Shown here one piece after another: positions 8,595 to 18,127 of a stretch of 64,000 nt of DNA. The position numbers were made by a program, and so were the translations under genes. Within the stretch, counting starts at the first letter, position 1. Each line of letters opens with the position of its first letter. Origin of the DNA: Flavobacterium sp. AED (GTDB lineage: Bacteria > Bacteroidota > Bacteroidia > Flavobacteriales > Flavobacteriaceae); assembly GCF_000812945.1 (NCBI RefSeq), contig NZ_JSYM01000001.1:682001-746000 (forward strand), in the 5' to 3' direction. A model generated the notes under the pieces. It had not been told where the DNA came from and did not search any database. It saw nothing but the letters and a program-made list of their open reading frames with translations.

Positions 8595-9812
8595 ATGAAT
8601 AAATCGTATATCATAGATGCCATTCGAACGCCGATAGGTAGTTTTGGAGGAAGTTTATCCACTGTAAGAGCGGATGATTTGGCGGCATTAACCATCCAAG
8701 AATTAGTAAAAAGAAACCCGAATATTCCTGTAGAAATGATTGACGAGGTGATTTTGGGAAACCATAATCAGGCAGGGGAAGACAATAGAAATGTGGCTCG
8801 AATGGCTACTTTATTGGCAGGATTGCCTTTTACGGTTCCGGCTCAAACGGTCAATCGTCTTTGTGCTTCGGGGATGTCAGCGGTTATAGATGCTTCACGC
8901 AGTATTCAGGTGGGTGATGCCGATATTATGATTGCAGGCGGTATGGAACACATGACACGTAGTCCTTGGGTTATATCTAAGACTTCGAAGCCTTTTGGGA
9001 ATGATGCCAAGATGTTTGATTCCAGTTTTGGATGGCGTTTTGTAAATCCCAAGATGGAAGCAATGTACGGCACGGATGCGATGGGAATTACGGCGGAAAA
9101 TTTAGTCGGAATGTATAACATAAGTCGGGAAGATCAGGATTTATTTGCCTATAATTCGCAACAAAAAGCATTTGCAGCACAACAAAACGGACGATTTGAT
9201 GAAGAAATAATTGCAGTAGAGCTGACAGATAAAAAAGGAATTGTTACTTTGTTTTCTAAAGATGAATTTATAAAAGGAAACACTTCTCTGGAAAAACTAG
9301 CGACTTTAAGAGCTGCTTTCAAGCAAGATGGAGGAAGTGTAACTGCGGGTAATGCAGCGGGTCTTAATGATGGTTCAGCCGCGTTATTTTTAGCTTCTGA
9401 AAAAGCCATAAAAGAATATAATCTGAAACCATTAGCCAGAATTGTTTCTTCGGCAATTGTAGGTGTAGAGCCTAGAATAATGGGAATTGGACCTGTAGGC
9501 GCTACTCAAAAAGCACTTCAAAAAGCAGGATTGACATTAGATAATATTGACATTATAGAATTGAATGAGGCTTTTGCAGCCCAAGCTTTGGCCTGTACCA
9601 GAGCATTGGGTTTAGCGGATAATGACGCAAGAGTCAATCCAAATGGAGGAGCAATTGCACTCGGACATCCGTTAGGAATGTCAGGAACTCGTTTGATTCA
9701 AACTGCCGCAATCGAACTTCAAAAACAAAATAAAAGATATGCATTGTGTACGATGTGTATTGGTGTGGGAATGGGTTATGCTGTGATTATCGAAAATGTG
9801 AATGTAAAATAG
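8595..9812 (+). CDS. pcaF: 3-oxoadipyl-CoA thiolase
   Basis: The 405-aa thiolase has its acyl-accepting Cys90 in VNRLCASGMSAV, His358 in GGAIALGHPLGMSG and Cys388 in CTMCIGVGMG. Family thiolases split 3-oxoadipyl-CoA to succinyl-CoA and acetyl-CoA. It starts 6 bases after the CoA-transferase and ends the pathway run. Sequence alone does not exclude an acetoacetyl-CoA thiolase, but gene order supports PcaF. Confidence 0.92.
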   Translation: MNKSYIIDAIRTPIGSFGGSLSTVRADDLAALTIQELVKRNPNIPVEMIDEVILGNHNQAGEDNRNVARMATLLAGLPFTVPAQTVNRLCASGMSAVIDASRSIQVGDADIMIAGGMEHMTRSPWVISKTSKPFGNDAKMFDSSFGWRFVNPKMEAMYGTDAMGITAENLVGMYNISREDQDLFAYNSQQKAFAAQQNGRFDEEIIAVELTDKKGIVTLFSKDEFIKGNTSLEKLATLRAAFKQDGGSVTAGNAAGLNDGSAALFLASEKAIKEYNLKPLARIVSSAIVGVEPRIMGIGPVGATQKALQKAGLTLDNIDIIELNEAFAAQALACTRALGLADNDARVNPNGGAIALGHPLGMSGTRLIQTAAIELQKQNKRYALCTMCIGVGMGYAVIIENVNVK

Positions 9813-9871
9813 TTATTAAAAGAAATTTGCCTATTTAATTTTAAAGAATGCACTACTAAATAATACCAATT

Positions 9872-12166
9872 ATGAGTAACGAAAAATTAAGAAGTGAAGC
9901 TTTGGCTTACCATGCCAAACCACAACCAGGAAAGATAAAAATTGTACCAACAAAACCGTATGCTACCCAACGAGATTTGGGATTAGCGTATTCGCCAGGA
10001 GTGGCAGAGCCTTGCTTAGAGATACATAAAAATAAGGATGATGTCTATAAATATACTGCAAAAGGAAATCTTGTTGCGGTGATTACCAATGGAACAGCCG
10101 TTTTGGGATTAGGGGATATTGGTCCTGAAGCTTCAAAGCCGGTAATGGAAGGTAAGTGCTTGTTGTTTAAGATTTTTGCTGATATTGATAGTATTGATAT
10201 TGAATTGGATACTAAAGATATTGATAAGTTCATTGAAACGGTAAAAATTATGGCTCCTACTTTTGGAGGAATCAATTTGGAAGACATCAAAGCACCGGAA
10301 GCTTTTGAAATCGAAAGAAGATTAAAAGAAGAATTGGATATTCCGGTGATGCACGATGATCAACATGGAACGGCTATTATATCGGCAGCAGCCTTATTGA
10401 ATGCATTGGAAATAACCAAGAAAAAAATAGAAGAAGTTCGCATCGTAATCAGTGGAGCAGGTGCAGCCGCAGTTTCTTGTACCAAATTATACAAAGCTTT
10501 TGGCGCCAGTGCCAAGAATATTGTAATGCTTGATAGCAAAGGAGTCATTCGAAGTGACAGAGAAAATTTATCTGCCGAAAAGCTAGAATTTGCAACGGAC
10601 AGAAAGATTGACACGCTGGAAGAGGCTATGGTTGATGCAGATGTTTTCATAGGACTTTCGGTTGCTGATGTGGTAAATCCAGAGATGTTGCTTGCTATGG
10701 CAAAAGATCCTATTGTTTTTGCAATGGCGAATCCAGATCCTGAAATTGCGTATGATTTGGCGGTAAGCACAAGAAAAGATATTATTATGGCAACCGGTCG
10801 TTCGGATCATCCGAATCAGGTGAATAATGTGTTGGGATTTCCGTTTATTTTTAGAGGAGCACTAGATGTAAGAGCGACCAAAATAAATGAGGAGATGAAA
10901 ATGGCTGCTGTAAAAGCTTTGGCCGATTTGACTAGAGAAGCGGTTCCAGAGCAAGTGAATATCGCTTATGGAGAAACTCGTCTTACTTTTGGAAGAGATT
11001 ATATTATTCCAAAACCATTTGACCCCAGATTGATTTCGTCAATTCCTCCGGCTGTCGCCAAAGCGGCTATGGAAAGTGGTGTTGCCAAGATGCCTATTAC
11101 CGATTGGGACAAGTATAGAGAAGAATTGTTGCAGCGTTCCGGGAATGATAATAAAGTGGTGCGCATGTTGCATAGCCGAGCCAGAATGAATGCTAAGAAA
11201 ATAGTTTTTGCGGAAGCAGACCATTTGGATGTGTTGAAAGCAGCCCAAATTGTTTCTGATGAAGGAATTGCAATTCCAATATTATTAGGGAATAGAGAAA
11301 CGATACTAGAATTAAAAAAGGAAATCGAATTTGATGCTGATGTTCTAATAATTGATACTAATGCTGAAGAATCGTATGAAGTGAGAAATCAATATGCCAC
11401 TAAATTCTGGAATAACAGAAAAAGAAGTGGTGTGACGCTTTACGGTGCACAAATAAAAATGAGGTCCCGCAATTATTTTGGTGCGATGATGGTACTTGAA
11501 GGAGATGCAGACGGAATGATATCAGGGTATTCCAGAGCATATCCTACGGTGGTTAAACCAATATTTGAAGTTATAGGAAAAGCTTCTAATGTAAAAAAAG
11601 TAGCAACCGTAAACATTTTGACAACCGAAAGAGGTCCTATGTTTTTAGCGGATACTGCAATAAATATTGATCCTACTGCGGAAGAATTAGCTGATATTGC
11701 TCAAATGACAGCTAATGTAGCGACCACTTTTGGTTTTGATCCCGTTATGGCGATGTTATCCTATTCTAATTTTGGTTCTTCGGTACATCCTCATGCCACT
11801 AAAGTGAGAGAAGCCGTTGGAATTTTGCATGCTAAAAAGCCGGACTTGGTTGTGGATGGAGACATACAATCTGATTTTGCGTTGAATACGGACTTGTTGC
11901 AAAGTAAATTCCCGTTTTCTAAATTGGCTGGTAAAAAAGTAAATACCTTAATTTTTCCAAATTTAGAATCGGCAAATATTACGTATAAATTAATGAAAGA
12001 ACTGAATAAGTCGGATTCTATTGGTCCAATAATTATGGGCCTTAGTAAATCAGTTCATATCCTTCAATTAGGAGCAAGCGTAAATGAAATCGTTAATATG
12101 ACTGCTGTAGCGGTGATTGATGTGCAAGAAAGGGAAAAAAGAAAGAAAGCAAAATTGAATGTTTAG
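9872..12166 (+). CDS. maeB: NADP-dependent malic enzyme with C-terminal phosphotransacetylase-like domain
   Basis: The 764-aa length and domain order match MaeB. Residues 1 to about 430 are malic enzyme with VMHDDQHGTAI near 158-168 and a nucleotide-binding VISGAGAAAV near 193. The rest is a phosphotransacetylase-like domain, usually regulatory and binding acetyl-CoA. It decarboxylates malate to pyruvate. The gene follows pcaF by 59 bases on the same strand, so it may be co-transcribed and help dispose of succinyl-CoA-derived C4 acids from aromatic growth; that link is inferred. A strong hairpin terminator follows. Confidence 0.93.
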   Translation: MSNEKLRSEALAYHAKPQPGKIKIVPTKPYATQRDLGLAYSPGVAEPCLEIHKNKDDVYKYTAKGNLVAVITNGTAVLGLGDIGPEASKPVMEGKCLLFKIFADIDSIDIELDTKDIDKFIETVKIMAPTFGGINLEDIKAPEAFEIERRLKEELDIPVMHDDQHGTAIISAAALLNALEITKKKIEEVRIVISGAGAAAVSCTKLYKAFGASAKNIVMLDSKGVIRSDRENLSAEKLEFATDRKIDTLEEAMVDADVFIGLSVADVVNPEMLLAMAKDPIVFAMANPDPEIAYDLAVSTRKDIIMATGRSDHPNQVNNVLGFPFIFRGALDVRATKINEEMKMAAVKALADLTREAVPEQVNIAYGETRLTFGRDYIIPKPFDPRLISSIPPAVAKAAMESGVAKMPITDWDKYREELLQRSGNDNKVVRMLHSRARMNAKKIVFAEADHLDVLKAAQIVSDEGIAIPILLGNRETILELKKEIEFDADVLIIDTNAEESYEVRNQYATKFWNNRKRSGVTLYGAQIKMRSRNYFGAMMVLEGDADGMISGYSRAYPTVVKPIFEVIGKASNVKKVATVNILTTERGPMFLADTAINIDPTAEELADIAQMTANVATTFGFDPVMAMLSYSNFGSSVHPHATKVREAVGILHAKKPDLVVDGDIQSDFALNTDLLQSKFPFSKLAGKKVNTLIFPNLESANITYKLMKELNKSDSIGPIIMGLSKSVHILQLGASVNEIVNMTAVAVIDVQEREKRKKAKLNV

Positions 12167-12222
12167 AGAATAGATTTTTTAGAAACAGTTCATTATTTTG
12201 ATAAAATGAATATAATAACGAT

Positions 12223-12252
12223 AAAACCTCAAGAGCTTCTTGAGGTTTTTTT
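12223..12252 (+). terminator. Rho-independent terminator after maeB
   Basis: Stem CCTCAAGA (12227-12234), loop GCT, stem TCTTGAGG (12238-12245), extended by flanking A/T pairs and followed by a run of T. It marks the 3' end of the pca-maeB transcription unit. Confidence 0.85.
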
Positions 12253-12320
12253 TAGAATTTTATGTGTTTTAAATTATAAATAGATATTAATTATTTATTT
12301 TGTACAAAAGATAAGGAGTG

Positions 12321-12872
12321 ATGAAGAAACAATTTTATAAATGGATATTTTTCAAGCTCATGGGTTGGAAAATAGTTGGAACAATTGATGCAGATATAAA
12401 AAAATGTGTAATGATGGTTATGCCGCATACTAGTGCGCATGATTTTTATTTGGGTATTTTCACCAGAGGAATAACTGGCTTAGAAATGAACTGGGTTGGA
12501 AAAAAAGAATTGTTTCGTTTTCCTTTCGGGATTTATTTTAGATACATGGGAGGAGAGCCTTTGGATAGAACAGGTGGATTGAATAAAGTAGATTCTATTG
12601 CAGCTATTTTTCAAAGAAAAGAAATTTTCCGACTTGCCGTTGCTCCAGAAGGAACCCGTAAAAAAGTAACCGAACTAAAAACAGGATTTTATTACATTGC
12701 ACTAAAAGCAAATGTTCCAATAATTCCTGTTGCTTTTGATTTTGGAAAAAAAGAAGTTAATTTAGGAAATCTATTAATTCCTTCAGGAAATTTAGAAGCT
12801 GATATGCTTATTTTGAAAAAACATTATTTAGGAGTTGAAGGTAAAATTCCTGAAAAAGGGTTTAAGGAATAA
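12321..12872 (+). CDS. 1-acyl-glycerol-3-phosphate acyltransferase (PlsC family)
   Basis: The 183-aa product carries the acyltransferase motif H37-x4-D42 (PHTSAHDF) and the substrate-binding motif EGTR at about 111-114, with a hydrophobic N-terminus. It is shorter than typical PlsC (about 240 aa), like the small group used in lipid or ornithine-lipid acylation. A GTG three bases upstream (12318) is an alternative start, but it overlaps the AAGGAG ribosome-binding sequence, so I chose the ATG. Confidence 0.85.
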   Translation: MKKQFYKWIFFKLMGWKIVGTIDADIKKCVMMVMPHTSAHDFYLGIFTRGITGLEMNWVGKKELFRFPFGIYFRYMGGEPLDRTGGLNKVDSIAAIFQRKEIFRLAVAPEGTRKKVTELKTGFYYIALKANVPIIPVAFDFGKKEVNLGNLLIPSGNLEADMLILKKHYLGVEGKIPEKGFKE

Positions 12873-12934
12873 ATTAAATCTTTTTTTTAATAAAAAATAA
12901 CAAGACTATTTATTATTATAAATCGTTCTGAAAA

Positions 12935-13411
12935 TTAATCTGGAACATAACTTTTAAAAGTTCCATTTTTATAAAAGATGACAATCTTATCAATTTCACT
13001 CGAAAAAGATTCTTTTGCTATATTTTGACTTTCCATTTTTTTTGCTTCCAAAGCATTTATTGGATTTGTGTCTTTTATTTCTGAGAATAAATTTTCAGGA
13101 ATAATTTCGTTGTTTAATGGAGTAGGGATATTTTGCTTTATAACTTCTTCAAATACATTTTCTTTGGTATTGATGTGTGCGGTATTTTTTGGAAACGTTC
13201 CTTTTCCATTCAAAATCCAATACAAATCAACATCAGGAAAAACGTCTAAAATTTTAAGGATAAAATCCAGACTAGGTTTGTTTCTTCCCGAAAGTAGGTG
13301 AGACAAACTCGAACGCTGAACGCCAATTTTATCAGCAAAAGAAGAAGCATTCAGACCGTAATAATCCAGTATAATTTCTAGTCTTTTTATAAAATCGTCT
13401 ATGTTTACCAT
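12935..13411 (-). CDS. XRE-type helix-turn-helix regulator
   Basis: The 158-aa protein has an N-terminal Cro/C1 helix-turn-helix (residues about 7-62, with FADKIGVQRSSLSHLLSGRNKPSLDFILKI spanning the two recognition helices) and then a low-complexity, likely flexible C-terminal half. Its start codon lies inside a TTTAC-N4-GTAAA palindrome, and more copies lie upstream, so autoregulation is likely. It is divergent from the M14 peptidase gene. The signal it senses is not evident. Confidence 0.88.
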   Translation of the reverse strand: MVNIDDFIKRLEIILDYYGLNASSFADKIGVQRSSLSHLLSGRNKPSLDFILKILDVFPDVDLYWILNGKGTFPKNTAHINTKENVFEEVIKQNIPTPLNNEIIPENLFSEIKDTNPINALEAKKMESQNIAKESFSSEIDKIVIFYKNGTFKSYVPD

Positions 13412-13487
13412 TGTAAATTGTGATTAATAATAATCTATTTACAAATGTAACTAAATTAAGTGAAAGCGCCAAAATTACAAGTGTAAA
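13404..13487. promoter_or_regulatory. Left operator cluster TTTAC-N4-GTAAA (XRE gene side)
   Basis: Three copies occur: TTTACCATTGTAAA at 13404-13417 (perfect half-sites, containing the XRE start codon), TTTACAAATGTAAC at 13438-13451 (one mismatch) and ATTACAAGTGTAAA at 13474-13487 (one mismatch). On the minus strand the second copy contains TACATTTG, a -7 promoter box correctly placed for the XRE gene. The overlap of operator with promoter and start codon fits a self-repressor. Confidence 0.65.
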
Positions 13488-13670
13488 TAGTATTTATTGG
13501 AGTATTTTTATTAATGTTTTAATATAGATAAAAACATTTAATTAATTGATAAATAATAATTTAACTTGTATCTTTAATTAAGGTAACATTTGTCAATTAT
13601 AAAGAGCTTATCTTAGAGTAAGCAATATGAAAAACTGTTTACATCATTGAAACAATTCAAATTCCACTTG

Positions 13671-13708
13671 TTTACAAATGTAAATATAAAGATGTTTACT
13701 TTTGTAAA
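13671..13708. promoter_or_regulatory. Right operator pair TTTAC-N4-GTAAA with embedded M14 promoter box
   Basis: Perfect copies at 13671-13684 and 13695-13708 are 24 bp apart centre to centre. The second contains TACTTTTG (13697-13704), a -7 box 18 bases before the M14 start codon. A lone TTTAC half-site is at 13638-13642. The rest of the 311-bp gap 13412-13722 is AT-rich and holds no gene I can support. Confidence 0.65.
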
Positions 13709-13722
13709 TCAAATAATATAGT

Positions 13723-14877
13723 ATGAATTTAGAACAATTATTCAATCAATATAAAGAAGAATCTATCCACGGTCGTTACGTCACTTTAGATTCAATTGAA
13801 CCTTTATTACAAAAATTAAACACCAATAATCAACTGAAAATTATTGGGAAATCAGTTCTTGAAAAGTCTATTTATTCCTATCAAATTGGTGAAGGTAAAA
13901 CTAGAATTTTTCTTTGGTCTCAAATGCACGGAAATGAAAGTACAACCACGAAAGCACTTTTTGACTTTTTAAATGTATTAAATAGTGGGTCGGATTTGGC
14001 GAAACAATTGCTTAATGCTTTTACTTTTTGCAGTATTCCAATGTTGAATCCTGACGGAGCAACTTTATATACGCGTGAAAATGCTAATAAAGTAGATTTA
14101 AATAGGGATTCTCAAGACCTTTCTCAGCCTGAAAGTAAGATATTGCGACAAACTTTCGAAACTTTCAAGCCAGATTATTGCTTTAATCTTCATGATCAAC
14201 GTACTATATTTGGAGTTAGTGATACTGGTAAACCAGCGACATTGTCATTTTTAGCGCCATCTTATAATGAAGAGCGAGAAATCAATGATTCGAGATTGAA
14301 GGCTATAAATCTAATTGCGGCTATAAACGATGTGTTGCAACAATATTTGCCGAATCAAATAGGGCGTTTTGATGATTCGTTCAATATAAATTGCATAGGA
14401 GATACTTTTCAGCATTTAGGCGTGCCTACTTTGTTGTTTGAAGCGGGACATTTTGCGAATGATTACGAGAGAGAAGTAACTCGGAAATTTGTCTTCATGG
14501 CGCTAATTTCGAGTTTTACGTCACTTTGCGAAAACGTTATAGTTAGCAATGGAATTAACAAATATTTGAATATTCCTCAAAATAAAGTCGTTTTTTATGA
14601 TTTTATGTATAAAAACATCAGAATAAATTATGATGGTATCGAAAAAATCACCAATTTTGCATCACAATACAAAGAAGAGTTATTTGAAAATCAGATTTGT
14701 TTTAACGCCTATATTTCACAAATTGGCGAATTAGAAAATCATTTCGGTCATTATGAGTATGATGCTAAAGGAGCGCTATATAAAGATGACTATGATAATT
14801 TTCCGAAATTAAATCAAAAAGCTGATTTTTGCTTAGATAATAACATAAAATTTGTTAACGGAATGATAAAAATATAA
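13723..14877 (+). CDS. M14-family zinc carboxypeptidase
   Basis: The 384-aa protein has the M14 zinc ligands His69 and Glu72 (MHGNEST) and His157 (NLHDQ), and catalytic Glu240 (LLFEAGHF). No signal peptide is visible, so it is probably cytoplasmic, which is unusual for digestive carboxypeptidases but fits M14 enzymes that trim peptides, murein peptides or small conjugates. The C-terminal 110 residues are outside the peptidase core. It is controlled from a promoter embedded in the shared palindromic operators. Confidence 0.88.
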   Translation: MNLEQLFNQYKEESIHGRYVTLDSIEPLLQKLNTNNQLKIIGKSVLEKSIYSYQIGEGKTRIFLWSQMHGNESTTTKALFDFLNVLNSGSDLAKQLLNAFTFCSIPMLNPDGATLYTRENANKVDLNRDSQDLSQPESKILRQTFETFKPDYCFNLHDQRTIFGVSDTGKPATLSFLAPSYNEEREINDSRLKAINLIAAINDVLQQYLPNQIGRFDDSFNINCIGDTFQHLGVPTLLFEAGHFANDYEREVTRKFVFMALISSFTSLCENVIVSNGINKYLNIPQNKVVFYDFMYKNIRINYDGIEKITNFASQYKEELFENQICFNAYISQIGELENHFGHYEYDAKGALYKDDYDNFPKLNQKADFCLDNNIKFVNGMIKI

Positions 14878-14954
14878 TATTTATATCGTTTTATTAATTT
14901 TTATGTATATTTTTATACTTTGTAATAGCAATTATTAATATTAATTAAAGAAAT

Positions 14955-15434
14955 ATGAGTAAGTTTCGTTTAGATGAAGTAGATCACCAGATATTAGATA
15001 TGTTGATTGACAATACAAGGGTTCCGTTTACAGATATCGCAAAAAAATTGTTGATTTCTGCAGGAACAGTGCATGTTAGAGTAAAAAAAATGGAAGATGC
15101 CGGAATTATAATGGGATCTTCATTAGTTCTTGATTATGATAAATTAGGATATTCTTTCATTGCATATGTAGGTGTATTTCTTAATAATACTTCTCAAACA
15201 AAATTTGTTTTAGAGCGTATTAACGAAATTCCTTACGTAACAGTTGCGTCTGTAACAACGGGAAAATTTAATATTTTCTGTAAAATTAGAGCTAAAGATA
15301 CGAAACATGCTAAAGATGTTATCTTTATGATTGATGATATAGAAGGAGTTTACAGAACTGAAACTATGATTTCTCTTGAAGAAAGTATAAATGATAAGAA
15401 GCGCTTGATGCATACTATTTTCAAAAATATGTAA
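14955..15434 (+). CDS. Lrp/AsnC-family transcriptional regulator
   Basis: The 159-aa protein has an N-terminal winged helix-turn-helix (LDEVDHQILDMLIDN, residues 5-19; recognition helix near LLISAGTVHVRVKKM) and a C-terminal RAM effector domain (about 70-145). Members bind amino acids and control amino-acid metabolism. It is single, with a promoter region of its own and a terminator directly after it, so its targets cannot be read from context. Confidence 0.92.
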   Translation: MSKFRLDEVDHQILDMLIDNTRVPFTDIAKKLLISAGTVHVRVKKMEDAGIIMGSSLVLDYDKLGYSFIAYVGVFLNNTSQTKFVLERINEIPYVTVASVTTGKFNIFCKIRAKDTKHAKDVIFMIDDIEGVYRTETMISLEESINDKKRLMHTIFKNM

Positions 15435-15463
15435 TTAATCTTGAACGCTATATTTTAAAATAT

Positions 15464-15492
15464 AACCTCAAGTTTATTCTTGGGGTTTTTTT
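15464..15492 (+). terminator. Terminator after the Lrp-type gene
   Basis: AACCTCAAG (15464-15472) pairs with CTTGGGGTT (15479-15487) with one G-U pair, followed by a run of T. A short AT palindrome precedes it. Confidence 0.75.
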
Positions 15493-15530
15493 ATGATAAA
15501 TTGACTAACTAAACCAACTACAACTAAATT

Positions 15531-18116
15531 ATGTACACGCTGCCTAAAATAGAACGTTTCAATCAAGACGTTCTTTCTAAATATCACATTTATAATAGTG
15601 TTTTTATTACATTACCTTTTGATTCTATAGACAATACTGGTGTTTTGCTTCCTTTGTTTACGGATGTTTGTGATACTGGTTTTAAGAAGCAAGAAACTCC
15701 TAAAGAGATTGTTGATTTTTTTGCTAAAAGATATTTGCATAGCGCCTCTGAAACAGAGAAAATTGATTTGATGTTTCGTTTTATTCAATACATTGAAAGA
15801 CAGATTGTTTTGTTTGATGCTATTGAAGATGCTGCTTTTCCTGTAGTTAATAATATGGAAGGAAGAGGTTCTTTAAGAGATATTAAAGAAAAATCAGAAG
15901 CGAAAGAGAAGGAAGAAGAGTTGATAGATTTCTTGGAGAATTTTAATGTAAGAACTGTTTTGACAGCTCATCCTACGCAATTTTATCCGGGTGCAGTATT
16001 AGGTATTATTAATGATTTAACGGATGCTATCCGTCAAAATAATTTACTTGACATTAAACAATTGTTAGCTCAATTAGGGAAAACTCCTTTTATCCAAAAT
16101 GAAAAACCGAATCCTTTTGATGAAGCGGTAAGTTTGATTTGGTATCTTGAAAATGTATTTTATAAAACTTCTGGAGATATGGTTCATTATCTTCAAAAGA
16201 ATATTTTTAATGGAAATTCAATTAAGAATCCATTAATTAAACTTGGATTTTGGCCAGGTGGAGATCGTGATGGAAATCCATTTGTAACAACAGGTATTAC
16301 TTTGAAGGTCGCAGAACGTTTGAGAACTTCTATATTAAAATGTTATTACATTGAAATGAGAAATTTAAAACGTAAGTTAACTTTCTCAGGTGTAGATGTT
16401 TTAGTTTCAGAACTTGAACATAAACTTTATCGCTCTGTTTTTTATTCAACAGGAGATATTTTTATCACTTTGGACGAATTTAAGTCACAGTTGAAAAAAA
16501 TAAAACAAATAATCATAGACCAACACCAATCATTATATCTTGATGAGTTAGATTCTTTGTTGATTAAAGTGAATTTATTTGGTTTTCATTTTGCCTCTTT
16601 AGACATTCGTCAAAATAGCAAAATTCATGATGCTGTTTTTAATGATGTTGTTGAATTTTATTTGAATTCAGACCCAGCTGTTTTTCCTGAGAATTATTTT
16701 GAATTATCAGAAGAGGAGAAATTTACAGTTCTCTCTAATACTAAAGGAGATTTAGATCCAAATGTTTTCAATAATGAAATGACTAAATCAACTATTGAGT
16801 CAATTCAAGCTATAAAAACAATCCAAGAGAAGAATGGTGAATTTGGTGCAAATCGTTATATCATAAGTAATAATGAAAGTGCGCTTAATGTAATGGAGAC
16901 TTTTGCGTTATTCCGTTTGAGCAATTGGGAAAACCCATCGGTTGATATTATTCCGCTTTTTGAATCAGTTGATGATTTACAAAATGCGCATGCTATCATG
17001 GAGAAATTATATACCAATCCGGCTTATGCTAAACATTTGACAAATAGAAATAACAAGCAGACAATAATGCTCGGTTTTTCTGACGGTACAAAAGATGGTG
17101 GTTATTTAATGGCAAACTGGAGTATTTATAAAGCTAAAGAAGAGCTTACTGAAATCTCCAGAAAATACGGTATAAAAGCTATTTTCTTTGATGGTCGTGG
17201 TGGTCCGCCAGCTCGTGGTGGAGGAAAAACACATAAATTCTATGCTTCGTTAGGTCCAAATATTGAAAATAATGAGATTCAAGTAACAGTACAAGGACAA
17301 ACGATAAGTTCTAATTTTGGAACTTTAGATTCTTGTCGTTATAATTTGGAGAATTTATTGAGTGCGGGTGTAACGAATCAAGTTTTTAGCAAAGGTCAGA
17401 ATGAATTATCAACTAACGAGAAAGATATTTTAGACCAATTAGCTGAATTAGGATATGAAAAATACTTGAGTTTCAAGAATCATCCTAAATTCATTCCATA
17501 TTTGGAACAGATGAGTACTTTGAAATATTATGCTAAAACTAATATTGGAAGCCGTCCATCAAAAAGAAGTAAATCAGAAAGTTTGGATTTTGCAGACTTG
17601 AGAGCAATTCCCTTTGTAGGTTCTTGGAGTCAATTGAAGCAAAATGTTCCTGGATTTTTTGGAGTAGGATCTGCTTTGAAGCATTTTGAAGATACGAATC
17701 AATGGAATAAAGTTCAGGATTTATATGACAACTCTTTGTTCTTTAAAACTTTGTTGGAAAATAGTATGATGTCATTGGCAAAATCATTTTTCCCATTAAC
17801 AGCTTACATGAAAAAAGACCCTGAATTTGGTGCTTTTTGGCAAATTATCTATGATGAATTTTTGGAAACAAAACGTTTGCTTTTGAAAATTGCGGGTCAT
17901 AAAGAATTAATGGAGAATTATCCTGATGGTAAAGCATCAATACAAATAAGAGAGCGTATTGTATTGCCATTGTTAACGATACAACAATATGCTTTATTGA
18001 GAATTAATGAAATTAATAAAGAGAAAAATCCTGATGTAGACTTGATTAAAGTGTATGAGAAAATTGTAACACGTTCTCTTTTTGGAAATACAAACGCAAG
18101 TAGAAATTCAGCTTAA
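15531..18116 (+). CDS. ppc: Phosphoenolpyruvate carboxylase
   Basis: The 861-aa enzyme carboxylates PEP to oxaloacetate, refilling the TCA cycle. Catalytic His147 lies in LTAHPTQ (145-150), GFWPGGDRDGNPFVT is near residue 240, and the glycine-rich loop GRGGPPARGGG is near 560. Two features differ from the usual proteobacterial enzyme: Q in place of E in TAHPTE, and a C-terminus ending NASRNSA rather than the common QNTG. I read these as a lineage variant, not decay, because all core motifs are intact. Confidence 0.93.
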   Translation: MYTLPKIERFNQDVLSKYHIYNSVFITLPFDSIDNTGVLLPLFTDVCDTGFKKQETPKEIVDFFAKRYLHSASETEKIDLMFRFIQYIERQIVLFDAIEDAAFPVVNNMEGRGSLRDIKEKSEAKEKEEELIDFLENFNVRTVLTAHPTQFYPGAVLGIINDLTDAIRQNNLLDIKQLLAQLGKTPFIQNEKPNPFDEAVSLIWYLENVFYKTSGDMVHYLQKNIFNGNSIKNPLIKLGFWPGGDRDGNPFVTTGITLKVAERLRTSILKCYYIEMRNLKRKLTFSGVDVLVSELEHKLYRSVFYSTGDIFITLDEFKSQLKKIKQIIIDQHQSLYLDELDSLLIKVNLFGFHFASLDIRQNSKIHDAVFNDVVEFYLNSDPAVFPENYFELSEEEKFTVLSNTKGDLDPNVFNNEMTKSTIESIQAIKTIQEKNGEFGANRYIISNNESALNVMETFALFRLSNWENPSVDIIPLFESVDDLQNAHAIMEKLYTNPAYAKHLTNRNNKQTIMLGFSDGTKDGGYLMANWSIYKAKEELTEISRKYGIKAIFFDGRGGPPARGGGKTHKFYASLGPNIENNEIQVTVQGQTISSNFGTLDSCRYNLENLLSAGVTNQVFSKGQNELSTNEKDILDQLAELGYEKYLSFKNHPKFIPYLEQMSTLKYYAKTNIGSRPSKRSKSESLDFADLRAIPFVGSWSQLKQNVPGFFGVGSALKHFEDTNQWNKVQDLYDNSLFFKTLLENSMMSLAKSFFPLTAYMKKDPEFGAFWQIIYDEFLETKRLLLKIAGHKELMENYPDGKASIQIRERIVLPLLTIQQYALLRINEINKEKNPDVDLIKVYEKIVTRSLFGNTNASRNSA

Positions 18117-18127
18117 TTGAAAAAATA

